Positions 11,273 through 23,500 of a stretch of 64,000 nucleotides of DNA are shown here, in pieces; the first letter of the stretch is position 1, and each line of letters begins with the position of its first letter. Location: the NCBI GenBank assembly GCA_012932295.1, contig JAAONU010000016.1, positions 39,153,241 through 39,217,240 on the forward strand, given 5' to 3'. The position numbers and the translations under genes were made by a program. Origin of the DNA: Cyclina sinensis. Lineage: Eukaryota > Mollusca > Bivalvia > Venerida > Veneridae. A model generated the notes under the pieces. The model was not told the origin of the DNA, ran no database searches, and was given only the letters and a program-made list of their open reading frames with translations.

Positions 11273-12691
11273 GTTACGAAGAAAAACTCGAGCTATTATG
11301 ATCGCTAGGTCGTCTTCGTTGTCGTGCAAAAACTTTGATTTACCCCGTTACTGAAACACTTAATGGTGTCACCACAAAACTTGCTTATAATGAAAAGGTG
11401 AAGTTGTAAGACAATGGGGATTATTCTGAACCCTTTTTAACTTAGAATTTTTGTCAAAGTTGGTTATTAAGTGGAATGATTTCAAATCTATCAAAGGTAA
11501 CAATATGAAACTTGAAATATTTGCTTATTATGACAGGGAACAGTTGTAAGACAAGAGACATTACTCTGAAAGCTTTTCTTAGAGTTCTGTTCCATTTCAA
11601 CTTGAAATTTTTGTCGAAATTGGTTATTGATATAGAAAATTTTCAAAAGTATTGTACTCGTTCTTTGCATACTTGCTACTGGGGAAAAGACACATATGTA
11701 CCACAAGGAATATTACTTAGTGATCAGTGTTTCTAGAGTTATGCCCCTTTTTCACATGGAAAATAATTAAACTTTTGTATAAATACTAATATCTTGAACA
11801 TTTACAATCACAAAGTTAATCATCTTAAGTGAAGTGCATTAAAGAAATTATTGAATAGCACCAAAGCAGTCTTGAAATTAACTTTATTAAGTCGTTGCTT
11901 TTAACAAACAAGCAGTGGCACCGCATGCGATGCTCTTATTAGAGTCTCAAAAGACCATAGTGTTTCCCATCACATCTGTACATCACAACTCAGAAAATAC
12001 TTGAGGGATTGAGTTTATACTTTATACAATGGTCACTCTTACATGACAAGGAAGTCCGAACAAAGAATATAGCTTGGCTCATTTTTGGATTATCTCGATA
12101 ACTTTTATGTTAAAATTATGCTATTCTAGAGCATATCTAAAAAGCAATTGAAGAAATTGCTATGAATCTTATCACATGAGTGCAGTGACAAAGAACAATC
12201 TTCACACATTTTAACTTTGGCTTCTGACAGTACTCTCTGTGCTTGGATCTTTTAAACTTTACGGAAATTTTCCTGATACTGCCTTTTTTTAAAATTGCTC
12301 AAACCAATCTACTCCATTGCACATGAGGGCAACAAAAGCTAAAAAATAGGGGGAAAAATCAAACAACATCTTCATCTAAACAGCAAGGTGATTTTCCACC
12401 AAATTCCACAGAAAAGTTCCTTACATAGCCCTCTATTAAAATTTCTAAAACGGTTCCGCTCCATTGAACAAAATGAGCTAAAATAGATTTTCATCTATAT
12501 TTTGCTTCAAATGACATCTCCTCACAAACTGCTATCTCGAAATTGCCTCTGTCCCATGGGTTTTATTTGTATAAAATGTGAGATCTTTGAAAATCCTCAG
12601 TTAGAAAATGTAATGTTGCATCTGATGTTTAACAGCAGACCCTCAGCCAAAGTAATCAGGTGGACGATCCAGGGCCATCATAGCCCTCTTG
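11273..12691 (+). repeat. Helentron/HINE-like dispersed repeat
   Basis: Opens at a T-run with AGCTGATCTG and the family phrase 'gagctattatgatcgc'. Closes with a GGGCCATCATAGCCC hairpin (12672-12686) followed by CTTG at 12688-12691. The body shares 'tgacatctcctca', 'ttccaccaaattccacag' and 'ctccattgaacaaaatg' phrases with 3240-4310 and 59189-59771. No coding capacity. Confidence 0.6.
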
Positions 12692-12973
12692 TTTCTTTAC
12701 TTCGTAATTGACCTTTTCCACTGCAGAGTCTTGTTTAAACTTGAACAGTTTCCGTCGACATTTTTCAGTTTTTGCGGTAAAAAGGGTGACTGGTGCAGTA
12801 ACATCCTGTTTCCATCTATCTGTGTGTTTATCTTTTGTACCAGTTGCCGATATGGCCAGCGAATCAATAAGACTTTTGTTGTTTGAGGGATAGTGCAAGA
12901 TTTAGAAAAGAACTAAATTCTAGAGACAATTCTGATCCTTTTAATGCTCAGTGAATAACACTGACTTTTTTTT
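12692..12973. other. Spacer between two dispersed repeats
   Basis: Short open frames on both strands overlap here (12656-12898) but none shows a family signature. Non-coding as far as I can see. Confidence 0.4.
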
Positions 12974-15414
12974 AGCTCACCTGAGCCCTAGGCTCATGGT
13001 GAGCTATTGGGATCTATCAATGTCCGTCGTCGGTCGTCCGTCCACACTTAGATTGTTAACACTCTAGTGGTCACATTTTTGCCTAAATTGTCATGAAACT
13101 TAGTCAGGATGTTTGACCCAGTGAGTACTCGGACGAGTTCGAACATGGGTTATCTCGCTTGAAAAACTAGGTCACATGGCCCCAAAAATAGAAAAACATT
13201 GTTAACAATGTAGATGCTACATTTTCAGTCCAAATATCCTGGAAAATTGTCACAAAGATTGTTTCGATAATTTCTAGCTCAAGTTCGAATATGGGTCATC
13301 TGTGGTCAAAAACTAGGTCACAGTGCCCAAATATGGAAAAACCTTGTTAACGCTCTAGATGCAACATTTTCAGTCCAAATAACCTGGAAATTCGTCAGAA
13401 AGGTTATTTCGATAATTTCTAGCTCTTCTTCGAATATGGGTCATCTGGGATCAAAAACTAGGTCACAGAGCCCAAAAATAAAAAAAACCTTCTAAACGCT
13501 CTAGAGGATATTGTTTTTAGTCCAAATATCCTGGAAATTTGTCAGAAAGGTTGTTTCGATGATATCTAGCAGAATTTTGAATTTGGGTCATCTGGGGTAA
13601 AAAACTAGGTCACAGAGTCCAAATATGGAAAAACCTTGTTAACACTCTAGAGGTTACATTTTCAGTCCAAATATCCTTGGAATTGGTCAGAAAGGTTGCT
13701 ATATAATTTCTAGCTCCTATCCGAATATAGGTCACCTGGGATCAAAAACTAGGTCACAGAGCCCAAAAATAAAAAAAAAACGTTGTTAACGCTCTGGAGG
13801 CTACTTTTTCAGTCTAAATATCCTGGAGATTTGCCAGAAAGGTTATTTCGATGATATCTAGCAGAATTTTGAATTTGGGTTATCTGGGTTCAAAATCTAG
13901 GTCACAGAGTCCAAATATGGAAAAACCTTGTTAACACTCTATAGGTTACATTTTCAGTCCAAATATCCTTGGAATTTGTTAGAAAGTTTTATCCGATTAT
14001 ATCTAGCTCAAGTTTGAATATGGTTCATCTGGGATCAAAAACTAGGTCACAGAGCCCAAATATGGAAAAACGTTGTTAACACCCCAGAGGTTACATTTTC
14101 TGTCCAAATAACCTGAAAATTTGTCAGAGAGGTTGCTTAATGAATTCTAGCTCTGATTCGAATTTGGGTCACTGGATCAAAATCAAGGCCACAGAGCCCA
14201 AATATGGAACAACTTTGTAAACACTCTAGAGGCAACTTGTTCAGTCCAAATATCCTGGATTTTGTCAGAAAGGTTGTTTCGATGATTTCTAGCTTAAATT
14301 TGGATACGGGTCATCTGGGATAAAAAAACTAGGTCACAGAGTCCAAATATGGAAAAACCTTGTTAACACTCTAGAGGTTACATTTTCAGTCCAAATATCC
14401 TTGGAATTGGTCAGAAAGGTTGCTATATAATTTCTAGCTCCTATCCGAATATAGGTCACCTGGGATCAAAAACTAGGTCACAGAGCCCAAAAATAAAAAA
14501 AAAAAACGTTGTTAACGCTCTGGAGGCTACTTTGTCAGTCTAAATATCCTGGAGATTTGCCAGAAAGGTTGTTTCGATGATATCTAGCAGAATTTTGAAT
14601 TTGGGTTATCTGGGTTCAAAATCTAGGTCACAGAGTCCAAATATGGAAAAACCTTGTTAACACTCTATAGGTTACATTTTCAGTCCAAATATCCTTGGAA
14701 TTTGTTAGAAAGTTTTATCCGATTATATCTAGCTCAAGTTTGAATATGGTTCATCTGGGATCAAAAACTAGGTCACAGAGCCCAAATATGGAAAAACGTT
14801 GTTAACACCCCAGAGGTTACATTTTCTGTCCAAATAACCTGAAAATTTGTCAGAGAGGTTGTTTAATGAATTCTAGCTCTGATTCGAATTTGGGTCACTG
14901 GATCAAAATCAAGGCCACAGAGCCCAAATATGGAACAACTTTGTAAACACTCTAGAGGCAACTTGTTCAGTCCAAATATCCTGGATTTTGTCAGAAAGGT
15001 TGTTTCGATGATTTCTAGCTTAAATTTGGATACGGGTCATCTGGGATAAAAAACTAGGTCACAGAGCCTAGATATGGGAAAACCTTTTTAACACTCAATA
15101 GGCTACATTTTCAGTCCAAATATCCTGGAAATTTGTTAGAAAGGTTGCTCGATGGTTTCTAGCTCAGGTTTGAATATGGGTCATCTTGGGTCAAAAACTA
15201 GGTCACAGTGCCCAAATATGGGAAAACCTTGTTAACACTCTAGAGGTAACATTTTCAGTCCAAATAGCCTGGAAATCTGTCAGAAAAGTCTTTCGGTAAT
15301 TTCTAGGACAATTTCGAATATGGGTCATCTGGGGTCAATCAATCAGGTCCATAACAATTTTGTTAAGAGCAGTTATACTCAGGTGAGCGATCTAGGACCA
15401 TCATGGCCCTCTTG
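12974..15414 (+). repeat. Helentron/HINE-like element with a long ~146-bp tandem array
   Basis: The left end AGCTCACCTGAG (12974-12985) is inverted as CTCAGGTGAGC at 15378-15388. The left end itself folds (GCTCACC...GGTGAGC). The right end is a hairpin around GGACCATCATGGCCC (15395-15409) followed by CTTG at 15411-15414. Between them lie about 15 tandem units of 145-147 bp, each with 'aaaactaggtcacag', 'ccaaatatggaaaaacc', 'ttcagtccaaatatcc' and 'tttctagctc'. A block of about 725 bp (five units) is itself duplicated. No open frame of interest. Confidence 0.8.
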
Positions 15415-15650
15415 TTTGCTTTTTCCCGAATTTAGTGACCCTCGCAAAATTCAATATGGAAAAAGTCTCTGTTGTTACTCAAAATCATTAGTCTTTGGTT
15501 GTGTTTTTTTGTTTAAGCAGAAACCCTTGTTTGCTTTTTCCCGAATTTAGTGACCCACACAAAATTCGGTATGGAAATAGTCTGTGTTGTTACCCAGAAT
15601 CATTAGTCTTTGGTTGTGTTTTTATTTGTTTAAGCAGAAACCCCAGTCTG
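15415..15650 (+). repeat. 115-bp tandem duplication next to the HINE-like element
   Basis: Two diverged copies, starting at 15415 and 15530, each beginning TTTGCTTTTTCCCGAATTTA and ending near 'aagcagaaacccc'. The first copy starts immediately after the CTTG end of the preceding element. Confidence 0.75.
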
Positions 15651-17071
15651 GTTTACCTCGTCCTGCGACTGAATTAGAGCAACTTTGCGGCCGGTTAAAA
15701 TGTCAACCTATGAAATTTAAATTCTTTGTCAGTAAGATTTATAATCGGCAGTAACAAAATATTGTCTAAGAGTATTATATCTATGGCTAAGGTATTAACA
15801 TTTAGCGAATATATGAACTTTTAAAACGATTATGACCGAATTTGGTAGATTAAGATTCCAGAGTTATCGGGTAAGCGGGACGAAGTTGTCTGTGGTTTTC
15901 TTTTTCTATCAGATTATAAGTTATGAGAGATTATTGTATTTTGAAACTTTTATACGTCTTAAGTTTAGTCTTATATTATGATACACACGTGCAGGCGAGT
16001 GCGTGCGTGCTTACGTACATGCGTACATGGGTGCTAGTGTGCGTGTTTGTCAAAGTACTAAACATGTGGTAGCGGAACAACTTACTGTATACAACCACTA
16101 AACAGCCACTAAACGGCGGTACCAAATATCATTTTTTTACAGAATTTTATTAGATTAAATGGTTAAATGGGCTCAGCTTAGTTTTAAAACCTTAGAATAT
16201 TATTTCAAGAAAAGGACCTAATGGACACCCGGGGCTTACTTCCATCAAATTTCAGGGAGTAGTTTAAGAGGGTATGCTGTATATGGGAACTTCTAAACGA
16301 CCTCGAACGGACGGACTTACAGCTGGTGGTCCTAGTGGACACGGTAGCTCTTGTCGCGCATCAACTAAAAGCATACGCCTAAGCCAAGACCAGGGCTCGT
16401 CCGATAACTTGTTTGTATTGCATACATTGTTTATTTATTTTCTCATAATTCGTTTGAAATGTGGGACTATTTAAGGGAAAATTCGAACATAAACATCAAC
16501 AAACAATTTTTTGTTTTTTATTTATGGTTATTTCCGTGTATGACATACGGCATACTTCATCGTTAATTTCATCTAGGTTTGTTTTTTAACAAATGACCTC
16601 TAACGTAAGAGGATGTGAATTAGTTAACTGATAAAAAACGAAGCAGACGATATGATGACCTGTATAACTAGATGAAGTATTTGTAGCCTTTTTTTCTTGG
16701 TGTGTGTGTATGTGGGGGTGGGAGGGTCGGGGAATAGCGAAATTTTGTTATAGAAAAACTTGAGGTACCTGACTTTAACTTCAGATAAATTGTCCGCAGT
16801 CATGTATTCAGATCATGAAATGCGGAAGTACATCATTATATACAGTGTATATACGTAAAACTAAACACGATACCATCTATCATGTCAAGGAAAATGGAAG
16901 GAAAAAATGAGGTCGTTTCAGATGCATGTTGAGGATGGTGCGAATGTAAGCTGATGGGATTACTTGGCCGAAATTTGAAATACAAATGTACTTCATTTAT
17001 ATCATCATGACTTTACTGTTCATTTAAATACTTTATCATCATTGTTATTTTTTATGTAGAACACACGTTTT
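15651..17071. other. Non-coding spacer with a GT-rich tract
   Basis: Contains an imperfect alternating purine-pyrimidine stretch at about 15980-16050 (acacgtg, gtgcgtgcgtgc, tacgtacatgcg). No gene recognised. The open frame at 16274-16474 has no family signature. Confidence 0.45.
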
Positions 17072-17668
17072 AGCTCGTCTAAGCGATAGCTCAAATGATT
17101 ATTAGGATCGCCTACGGCCCGGCGTCCGTACGCCAACAATTTGTTTAAAGTGACATCTCCTTTGAAACCACCTAGCCTGTTTCAACCACACTTTACCAGA
17201 ATGTTCCTTTTATTTCCCCCCATCCCCTTTCTGGTTTATGAAATATATTGTTTTCCTTTCAGAACTCTGGCGGCTATGGCAACATAAAGGAAACTTAAAA
17301 ACTCTTTTCCTCAGCAACCCCTTACAGGATTTCATTTAATTTTCGCATAACTGTTCTGTTGATGACCCTCTGTATAAACTTTAATATTTTTTACGGTCCG
17401 TGAAAAAACTGTACCATGCAAGTTTCCTCCTTCCGAGAAACTTCAGGCACAGTTTGAAAATAATGAAGCACAGATGTTGCTCCCCCGCCTCGCCCCGCCC
17501 CTTCCTTTTTTTGTTTCCTGATACGTGGCACAAGTTTTTAGGTAATGAAATGTTTCTCCGCCGCCGGCTCAAACTCCACTGCGATCCATAGGACTGTGAC
17601 CTTGCACGATTACCTAAGAGCACTCAAATCTATGAAAACTTTATATGGAAGGGCATCATAGGCCTCCT
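17072..17668 (+). repeat. Degenerate Helentron/HINE-like repeat
   Basis: Begins AGCTCGTCTAAGCGATAGCTC with 'attaggatcgcc' and 'ggcgtccgt', diverged from the family 5' end. Ends near a weak AGGGCATCATAGGCCT palindrome (17650-17665). The open frames on either strand inside it are chance. Confidence 0.5.
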
Positions 17669-17941
17669 TTGACTCGAACTTCAATTCTTTCTTCTAAAAC
17701 CACGACTCTTATTTTCACTTTTGTTGAACATGTAAACCCGGTCAATACATTAGCCTTTAACAGGGCCCAAAACTGATTTCTAATTGTTCATATCTCATAT
17801 GATCAGTTGTTAACCAATTTATTTATTGATACATTCTTCTTGTTTAGATCTACATACATGCCGAAGTAATTGGAGAGACACTACAAACCGAATTCCTCAG
17901 CCGGTCACTATTGATCTTATAACGTAGAAGAATAAATAGAA

Positions 17942-18096
17942 ATTGGTTTAATCATGCAGATGAGCGTAACTGTGACGTCATTCTGTTAAACCTAATCTAC
18001 TTATAAGCGAAGAGCGCACTCATTTGTATCCATAGTTCTAACTGACTCAACCATTAGATACGGTCAAATATTTACTACACAGCGTATATTTATATT
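17942..18096 (+). promoter_or_regulatory. Probable core promoter of the seven-repeat gene
   Basis: In order: an inverted CCAAT box (ATTGG, 17942-17946), a full palindromic CRE (TGACGTCA, 17973-17980) and a TATA-like stretch (TATATTTATATT, 18085-18096) ending about 80 bp before the ATG at 18179. Spacing suits an RNA polymerase II promoter. Single motifs are weak evidence; their order and closeness to a long open frame add some weight. Confidence 0.45.
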
Positions 18097-18178
18097 TCAA
18101 TACTTAGAGAAAATCATTGAGTTGGAATAAAACGAGAGACGCGGAAGTGTGAGAAACCAGTTTTAAACAAAATATAAA

Positions 18179-19405
18179 ATGGGACTTTCGGATATAAAAC
18201 TTCACAGATTTTTATCTGTCCCTGATGACGTACTTTTGTGTAAAAAAGATACTGTTTCTATTGATAAAGAGTTTACCTTGAAACGATTAGACTCGGATAG
18301 ATCTAGATTTAATGTACGCAATAAATCGGTCGAATTACATATGAAGTCAAACTGTTCTTCTGGAACAGAAGATATAATCCCCGAAAGATTACGTTTCAAA
18401 AACTGTGTCAGTGACATTGACAACGGGTATATAAAAGTTGCGTATAAATTCAACTGTCAAACAAGCGATAATAAATCGAGTCGAAAGATGACAGTGTTAA
18501 GAGATTCAAGAAATCGCCGACGGGCACTTGGAAATATTTTTCAGGATACGGATAGAGAAGAAATAGAGAATATAACATCAGTATACGAGAACAGAATAAA
18601 TTTCGAGAGATTAGGTGATTATCCAGCAGACGAAATCAGTTTTGATCGGCGGGACGCCTTAGCTGACATATTTCAAGGCGTTAGTGACATTGACTTAGAG
18701 CGTCTTTTATCATTGTCTGAAACTGACAATAGTTCGGAAGTGTCAACATCTGGCAGACGACAGGCATTAGCCGACATTTTTGCCAATATAAGCGAAGAGC
18801 AGGTTAGAAATATTATACGAAAATGTAGAGTGGAAATTGGAAGGAGTCGATCAGTCGACGTGCCTGAAATACAGACTCCACGAAAATGTCGAAGATGCGC
18901 AAAAGGAAATATTTTCGATGACGTCACGCAAGAAGACATGCAAAGAATTTTACAAAATAGTGAAACAGACATTGTACCTGATAATTCAGAAGAACCCAGT
19001 GTGCCATTTTGTCGACGTTTTGGTTTAGCAGACATTTTCCATGACATAAGCGAGGATGATTTGTGGAGAATGTATTCAATTTTTGAAGAGGATGTTGATG
19101 ACGAAACCGAGAAAGATGACGAAAACGAGGCAGCTACATGTGGTGCAGTTGACCGGCGACGCTTAGCGCTCGCCGATATTTTCAAAGATGTGAACGAGAA
19201 AGACTTAATTAACTTTTTGTCAGAATTTTGTGATAATTTAGAAGATGAATTCCTAGAACAGGACACTGCAACCATGGCAGTAACAAGAAACCGCCGGGTA
19301 GCACTTGGGGATATTTTCTGTGATGTAGACCGCAGTGAATTAGAGCACTTTAGGTCAAGATTTGGTTTAAATCTAGAACATTTCATAGAAGACGATGGAC
19401 TTTAA
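18179..19405 (+). CDS. Intronless protein with seven RRxALxDIF repeats (unrecognised family), 408 aa
   Basis: A single uninterrupted frame. The ATG has a good context (A at -3, G at +4). After a 112-residue N-terminus rich in Arg, Lys, Asp and Ser come seven spaced repeats starting at residues 113, 157, 193, 238, 279, 327 and 372 (spacing 36-48). Each has the core RR-x-[AG]-[LK]-[AG]-[DN]-I-F, then x-[DGN]-[VIT] and an acidic amphipathic segment such as SEEQVRNII or NEKDLINFL. Linkers are acidic and low-complexity. Six of seven cores contain RxxLxxI, the start of the destruction-box consensus (RxxLxx[IV]xN); repeat 4 has Lys instead of Leu, and the final Asn is missing in all. There is no signal peptide, membrane segment or known domain. 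It lies on the same strand as, and about 4.6 kb before, the POLL exons. The repeats are diverged at DNA level, so this is an old protein, not a satellite. I do not know its function; a short linear motif or docking array is only a guess. Confidence 0.8.
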   Translation: MGLSDIKLHRFLSVPDDVLLCKKDTVSIDKEFTLKRLDSDRSRFNVRNKSVELHMKSNCSSGTEDIIPERLRFKNCVSDIDNGYIKVAYKFNCQTSDNKSSRKMTVLRDSRNRRRALGNIFQDTDREEIENITSVYENRINFERLGDYPADEISFDRRDALADIFQGVSDIDLERLLSLSETDNSSEVSTSGRRQALADIFANISEEQVRNIIRKCRVEIGRSRSVDVPEIQTPRKCRRCAKGNIFDDVTQEDMQRILQNSETDIVPDNSEEPSVPFCRRFGLADIFHDISEDDLWRMYSIFEEDVDDETEKDDENEAATCGAVDRRRLALADIFKDVNEKDLINFLSEFCDNLEDEFLEQDTATMAVTRNRRVALGDIFCDVDRSELEHFRSRFGLNLEHFIEDDGL

Positions 19406-20498
19406 ATTTCGTGTTTGTTCATCAACAGTTTATGTTGAAAAATCTGTGCAGTCTACTAACAATATTATTAGGACTTCCATACATTCGTTCAAATATTCAT
19501 TCCTTTCAATTTTGATGATTACTAATAAGTTAAAAATAACTAACATATTTGGCAATAGTCCAGGGTAGAAAATTGGAAATAACCTTAAATCACGTCAGTT
19601 GTATCACCAGTTTTAGTCATAGCTAAAACGAATATCACTCGTATCTCTAACTTATAAATAATACTGAACGGACTATTGATTTCATTTCTTTTTCAATGTT
19701 AACGCTGCGTAGCAATACTGGTTATTAAGACGTACTGAATACACTAACGTGATATCATATTTTCTAAAAAAAAGGTTTAAGGATTATCTGCTTAAAATAC
19801 TAGTTTGAACGTTAGTGATGAGAAATAGGCTTAGTGTGTGATGCCATCTTTGTTTATTCTTACTATGTGTTACGAAAATCTATTCATGCATTTAAATCTA
19901 AAAATCAGAGAAACGGTCATTTCGTTTAATGAATAATACTTTCATTTATTTTGTACAGTTTTCCCTCCAAGTCGTTCAGTAAGGTTCAGCAGTTACTTTT
20001 TTCCCCCCATATGATTACGGAAAGCTTTTTTTGTGTGAAGCAGCTTATCTAATGTTGAAAAAACATGATGTTATAAACACGATTATATTGAATGAATACT
20101 TGAGTTGTTAGGAAAAGTTCTGATATAGCAGGACATCACTTACATAAGATTAAACTGATTACAGGATACTAGATATAATTGGGAGAGGTTGGGGGATTCA
20201 AAAAACAGAAAACACTTGTTAAGCAGAAAAAAACTGTCATTGTTACAACTTAGTCAACAACAGTGCTTACGGGTATAAGTCAGGAGAATCTTATTCTGAA
20301 TAAAATACATTTGAACATTTTAAATATCTTGACATGCTTTCGGTATTGAGAGGAAAATGTATATAGTAGGTACTTCATTTATTAAAAATCAAATATTGCT
20401 CAACGTGTTCACGTGAGTGATATTTTAACACATATATTTTTACGCAGTTTTACTAACGTGCAATACTACCTACTCTGTGTTCTTTATTGCTTTGTTAA

Positions 20499-20504
20499 AA
20501 TAAA
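20499..20504 (+). terminator. Candidate poly(A) signal AATAAA
   Basis: AATAAA about 1.1 kb after the stop at 19405, followed by a TA microsatellite (20511-20527) and a T-rich stretch. It is one plausible 3' end for the seven-repeat gene; others cannot be excluded in DNA this AT-rich. Confidence 0.3.
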
Positions 20505-20527
20505 GATTATAATATATATATATATAT

Positions 20528-23500
20528 AATTGTACTTTTTTTGGTATTATATTTATCAAGGACACATTTATCTGTGCCCCCCACCCCGGCTTTTTTTCGA
20601 AACGTGACAAAAAATGGTTTGTTTATGGATTAATAGCTTAATAGGGTTTGCAGTGGTTTCGACGATTCATCAGCCGATTCGAACGTCGAACCTTAGGCTG
20701 AGTATGAAACTGCAAGTATAAAATAACGACGCTCAGGTGTTAGATCTGTTCAGTGCTAGATGTTTGAATGAAAGCTTAAACTTGCCCCTTTTCTATAAAA
20801 AGGTATATCAACATGACACCACTTACCTGAACTCAGACTTGTATCAAGAACGTTACTGTCGCGTAGTCATTCAAAAGTACTGGACAAGTGTAAATATCAT
20901 ATTATAGGTGTGACGAGAATAGTTTGTCTAATTTTAACGCATTTGTAAAAGTGCATCTGAGTGTCTGATATAAAAAAGACATTTTCTTAAACTTACTTCC
21001 ATAAAGGAAGTGAAAAATTGATATCTTATCATTTACTTTAAAGAAAAGTCTCATTTTGTATACCAATTGTGAACAAACGACTTCTTTATAGAGCTTTGTA
21101 TCTGAAACAAAGTAATCATTGACCTATCCTAGAAACAGAAAAATTCCTATGATATGAAATGATATCCGGGACCGGCTACTGTACGTCGAAAATTTATTAC
21201 GTATAAAAATTATCTTAACTGACACAGCGTGCCGGAGTCACTGTAAATAAAATACGTCACTGGTAATCTTTTGTTTATCTGTAATGCAGGATGTGTTCTC
21301 ATCGTTTTTATGAATTTATTTAAAACTTCATGCTAGAGTGATCATTTGTTTTAGCCTGAGTGTCGTTAAACATTGTAATGAAAAAAGATAAATGATATGA
21401 AATGATTTCGTGTTTACTTCTTCGCAACACGCAAGAGTCGATATCTTAACTTCGTCACAGCAGGTTTTCTCATTATGGAAATCAAAACAGCAAAATAACT
21501 GTCAGAATTTCTAGGTGGAGCGGTGATCAACTAAATTAAAGACCAGAAGGAATTCATACGATATATTTTATCTGCTAGTTAAAAAGAACTGGAAGCTGTT
21601 TTTCCTATTTCAATGTCAGGGATGTCCATTTTCTCGTGTCGTGGATAGGATGAGGGAAACTACATGTAGGCGTTTGATAAGACTGACTTAGGTTCGAATA
21701 CGGCAAACCCTTTTTGCCATTTTAAACCAGTAAATATTATGAAAAGAATTTTCAGGTGTTACCTTTTAAGTGAGTGAAAGTTAGGAAAATCATAAACCAA
21801 GTACCAGTCGAATTCCCGTCATTCTGTGTATCATTCAACAAAATAATGAAAACGAATATAGGTTAAATACGTTTTATCAGCACCAGGAGTTGTTAATAAA
21901 AACAGCCGTTAAGAATATACCTAGAAAAGGGTTGTAGAAAACTGTTGTACATTTCAAAATCTCAAGATAGTCTTAGGGTTTTCTATTTTTAAAAAAAAAT
22001 AGGTTTTAAGTCTTTTTTAAGTCTTGTATCAAACCGTTTCTTTATATGTTGTGAAACATTTATGTGTTGTATAAGAAAGTTGCATTATATGAATGAAAAC
22101 AATAAACACTGGGTTGATTTCACCGGTTTTATTATAACGCCCCGTAAGTATCTATATTACGTCCCGTAAGTAACTATATTACGTCCCGTAAGTATCTTTG
22201 TTACGCATGATCGTTTCATTTGTGGTTTTGAATTTACAAGAAACTCGGAACTGTTTTTTCTGATGAAAATGAAATACAATACCACAGTTTTAACCAGGGG
22301 TGTGTCTGTACATGCATTACAGTACTGTGTGAATTTTTAACAAAAATATCCTTTATCTAAACCATTTGAAAAACCTTAATTGAAGAACTAGTAAGCTGTT
22401 TCTGAAACAGGCGACTGTTTGTTTACTATAACTTCTACGATAAAAATTCTTTGATTAGGTTGGTACAAACTTTGCGTCCAGTTTTCTCTCGAAGCTTAAT
22501 AAACTATGCCTAGATCTGTACAGCAACTTCATACCGTCTTCATATCCGTGCGTTTTCGAACTTGAGTGACAGATGTCACATGTAGATTGCATTTCTTCTT
22601 GCACTTTTCTGACTCATATGGTCACCACTGAAAAGCGGTACAATTTATAAAGTGGAGTCAAAAAGTACGATTCATAAATGAATAAATAAATTCCCCCCAC
22701 TCTACAGCTGTTGCTTTTTATTTACACTTGTATAGACATGTCGATCAGTAACAAGCCCTGTTTGTCATTTAAAGAAATAGGAGAATTAAAATGTAAAGTG
22801 ATGCAATTACAGTGGCAGTTAAAAACATCTGTAGCCACTACACGTCAGCCTGAAGTATTGATTTCCGACGTGTTTTGGTGTGAAGTTCAGATCTATATCA
22901 TCTGTTGTTTTAGAAAGATGGCTACTGACAGATAGCATCGCTTAATCATGGTGTGCGATGTCTCACTTTTCATTTCCCATTTTCTAAAGAAATTGCGTCA
23001 CTCTGGAATACCCTACACTGAGTGTTTGTATAGTTTGAACATTCTTACAAATTAGCATGTTGTTGCACTATACATTCTTGATTGAAACTTGGTATCTCCA
23101 GGTTGTTGCTTTCAGTCAGAGACATATAATAAGAGTGTGTATATAATGTCTCTGTTTCAGTACATGTATAAGAGTCGTATTTTTTTCACGTAATGAATAA
23201 ACAGGCATTGACCAAATTTCTTTACACACCAAAGGAAGTCGTTTACACCCTCCCCCACCCCAGCCCCGACAAACAATACATCATTACACTGTCTTCATTC
23301 TTTGTTCGTGACTGTTGATAAGAATTCATACAAAAAAATCTATCCGCAAAAAACAAGAAATTTTGGTTAGTAAATCTGATCTTCGAAGATAAAACTGAGG
23401 CGATATCGCGTTTTGTGAATATATTATAAAAGAAATCACGGGAAACATCATTGGCGTGGGCGTTTTCATGCCAAGCTCTTTCTCAGGGAGCAGAAAGTAG

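Noticed and set aside
12974..15414. CRISPR-like array or classical centromeric satellite
   Set aside because: Units are about 146 bp with no spacer pattern, and the array is bounded by transposon-like ends in a eukaryotic genome.
18179..18199. N-terminal MGLSD as an N-myristoylation signal
   Set aside because: Position 6 is Ile, not Ser or Thr, and the rest of the N-terminus does not fit the usual pattern.
18673..19386. 237-residue minus-strand open frame opposite the seven-repeat gene
   Set aside because: It is the antisense shadow of the repeated plus-strand motif (Ser/Lys/Arg-rich translation of Asp/Glu/Ile codons); promoter motifs and start context favour the plus strand.
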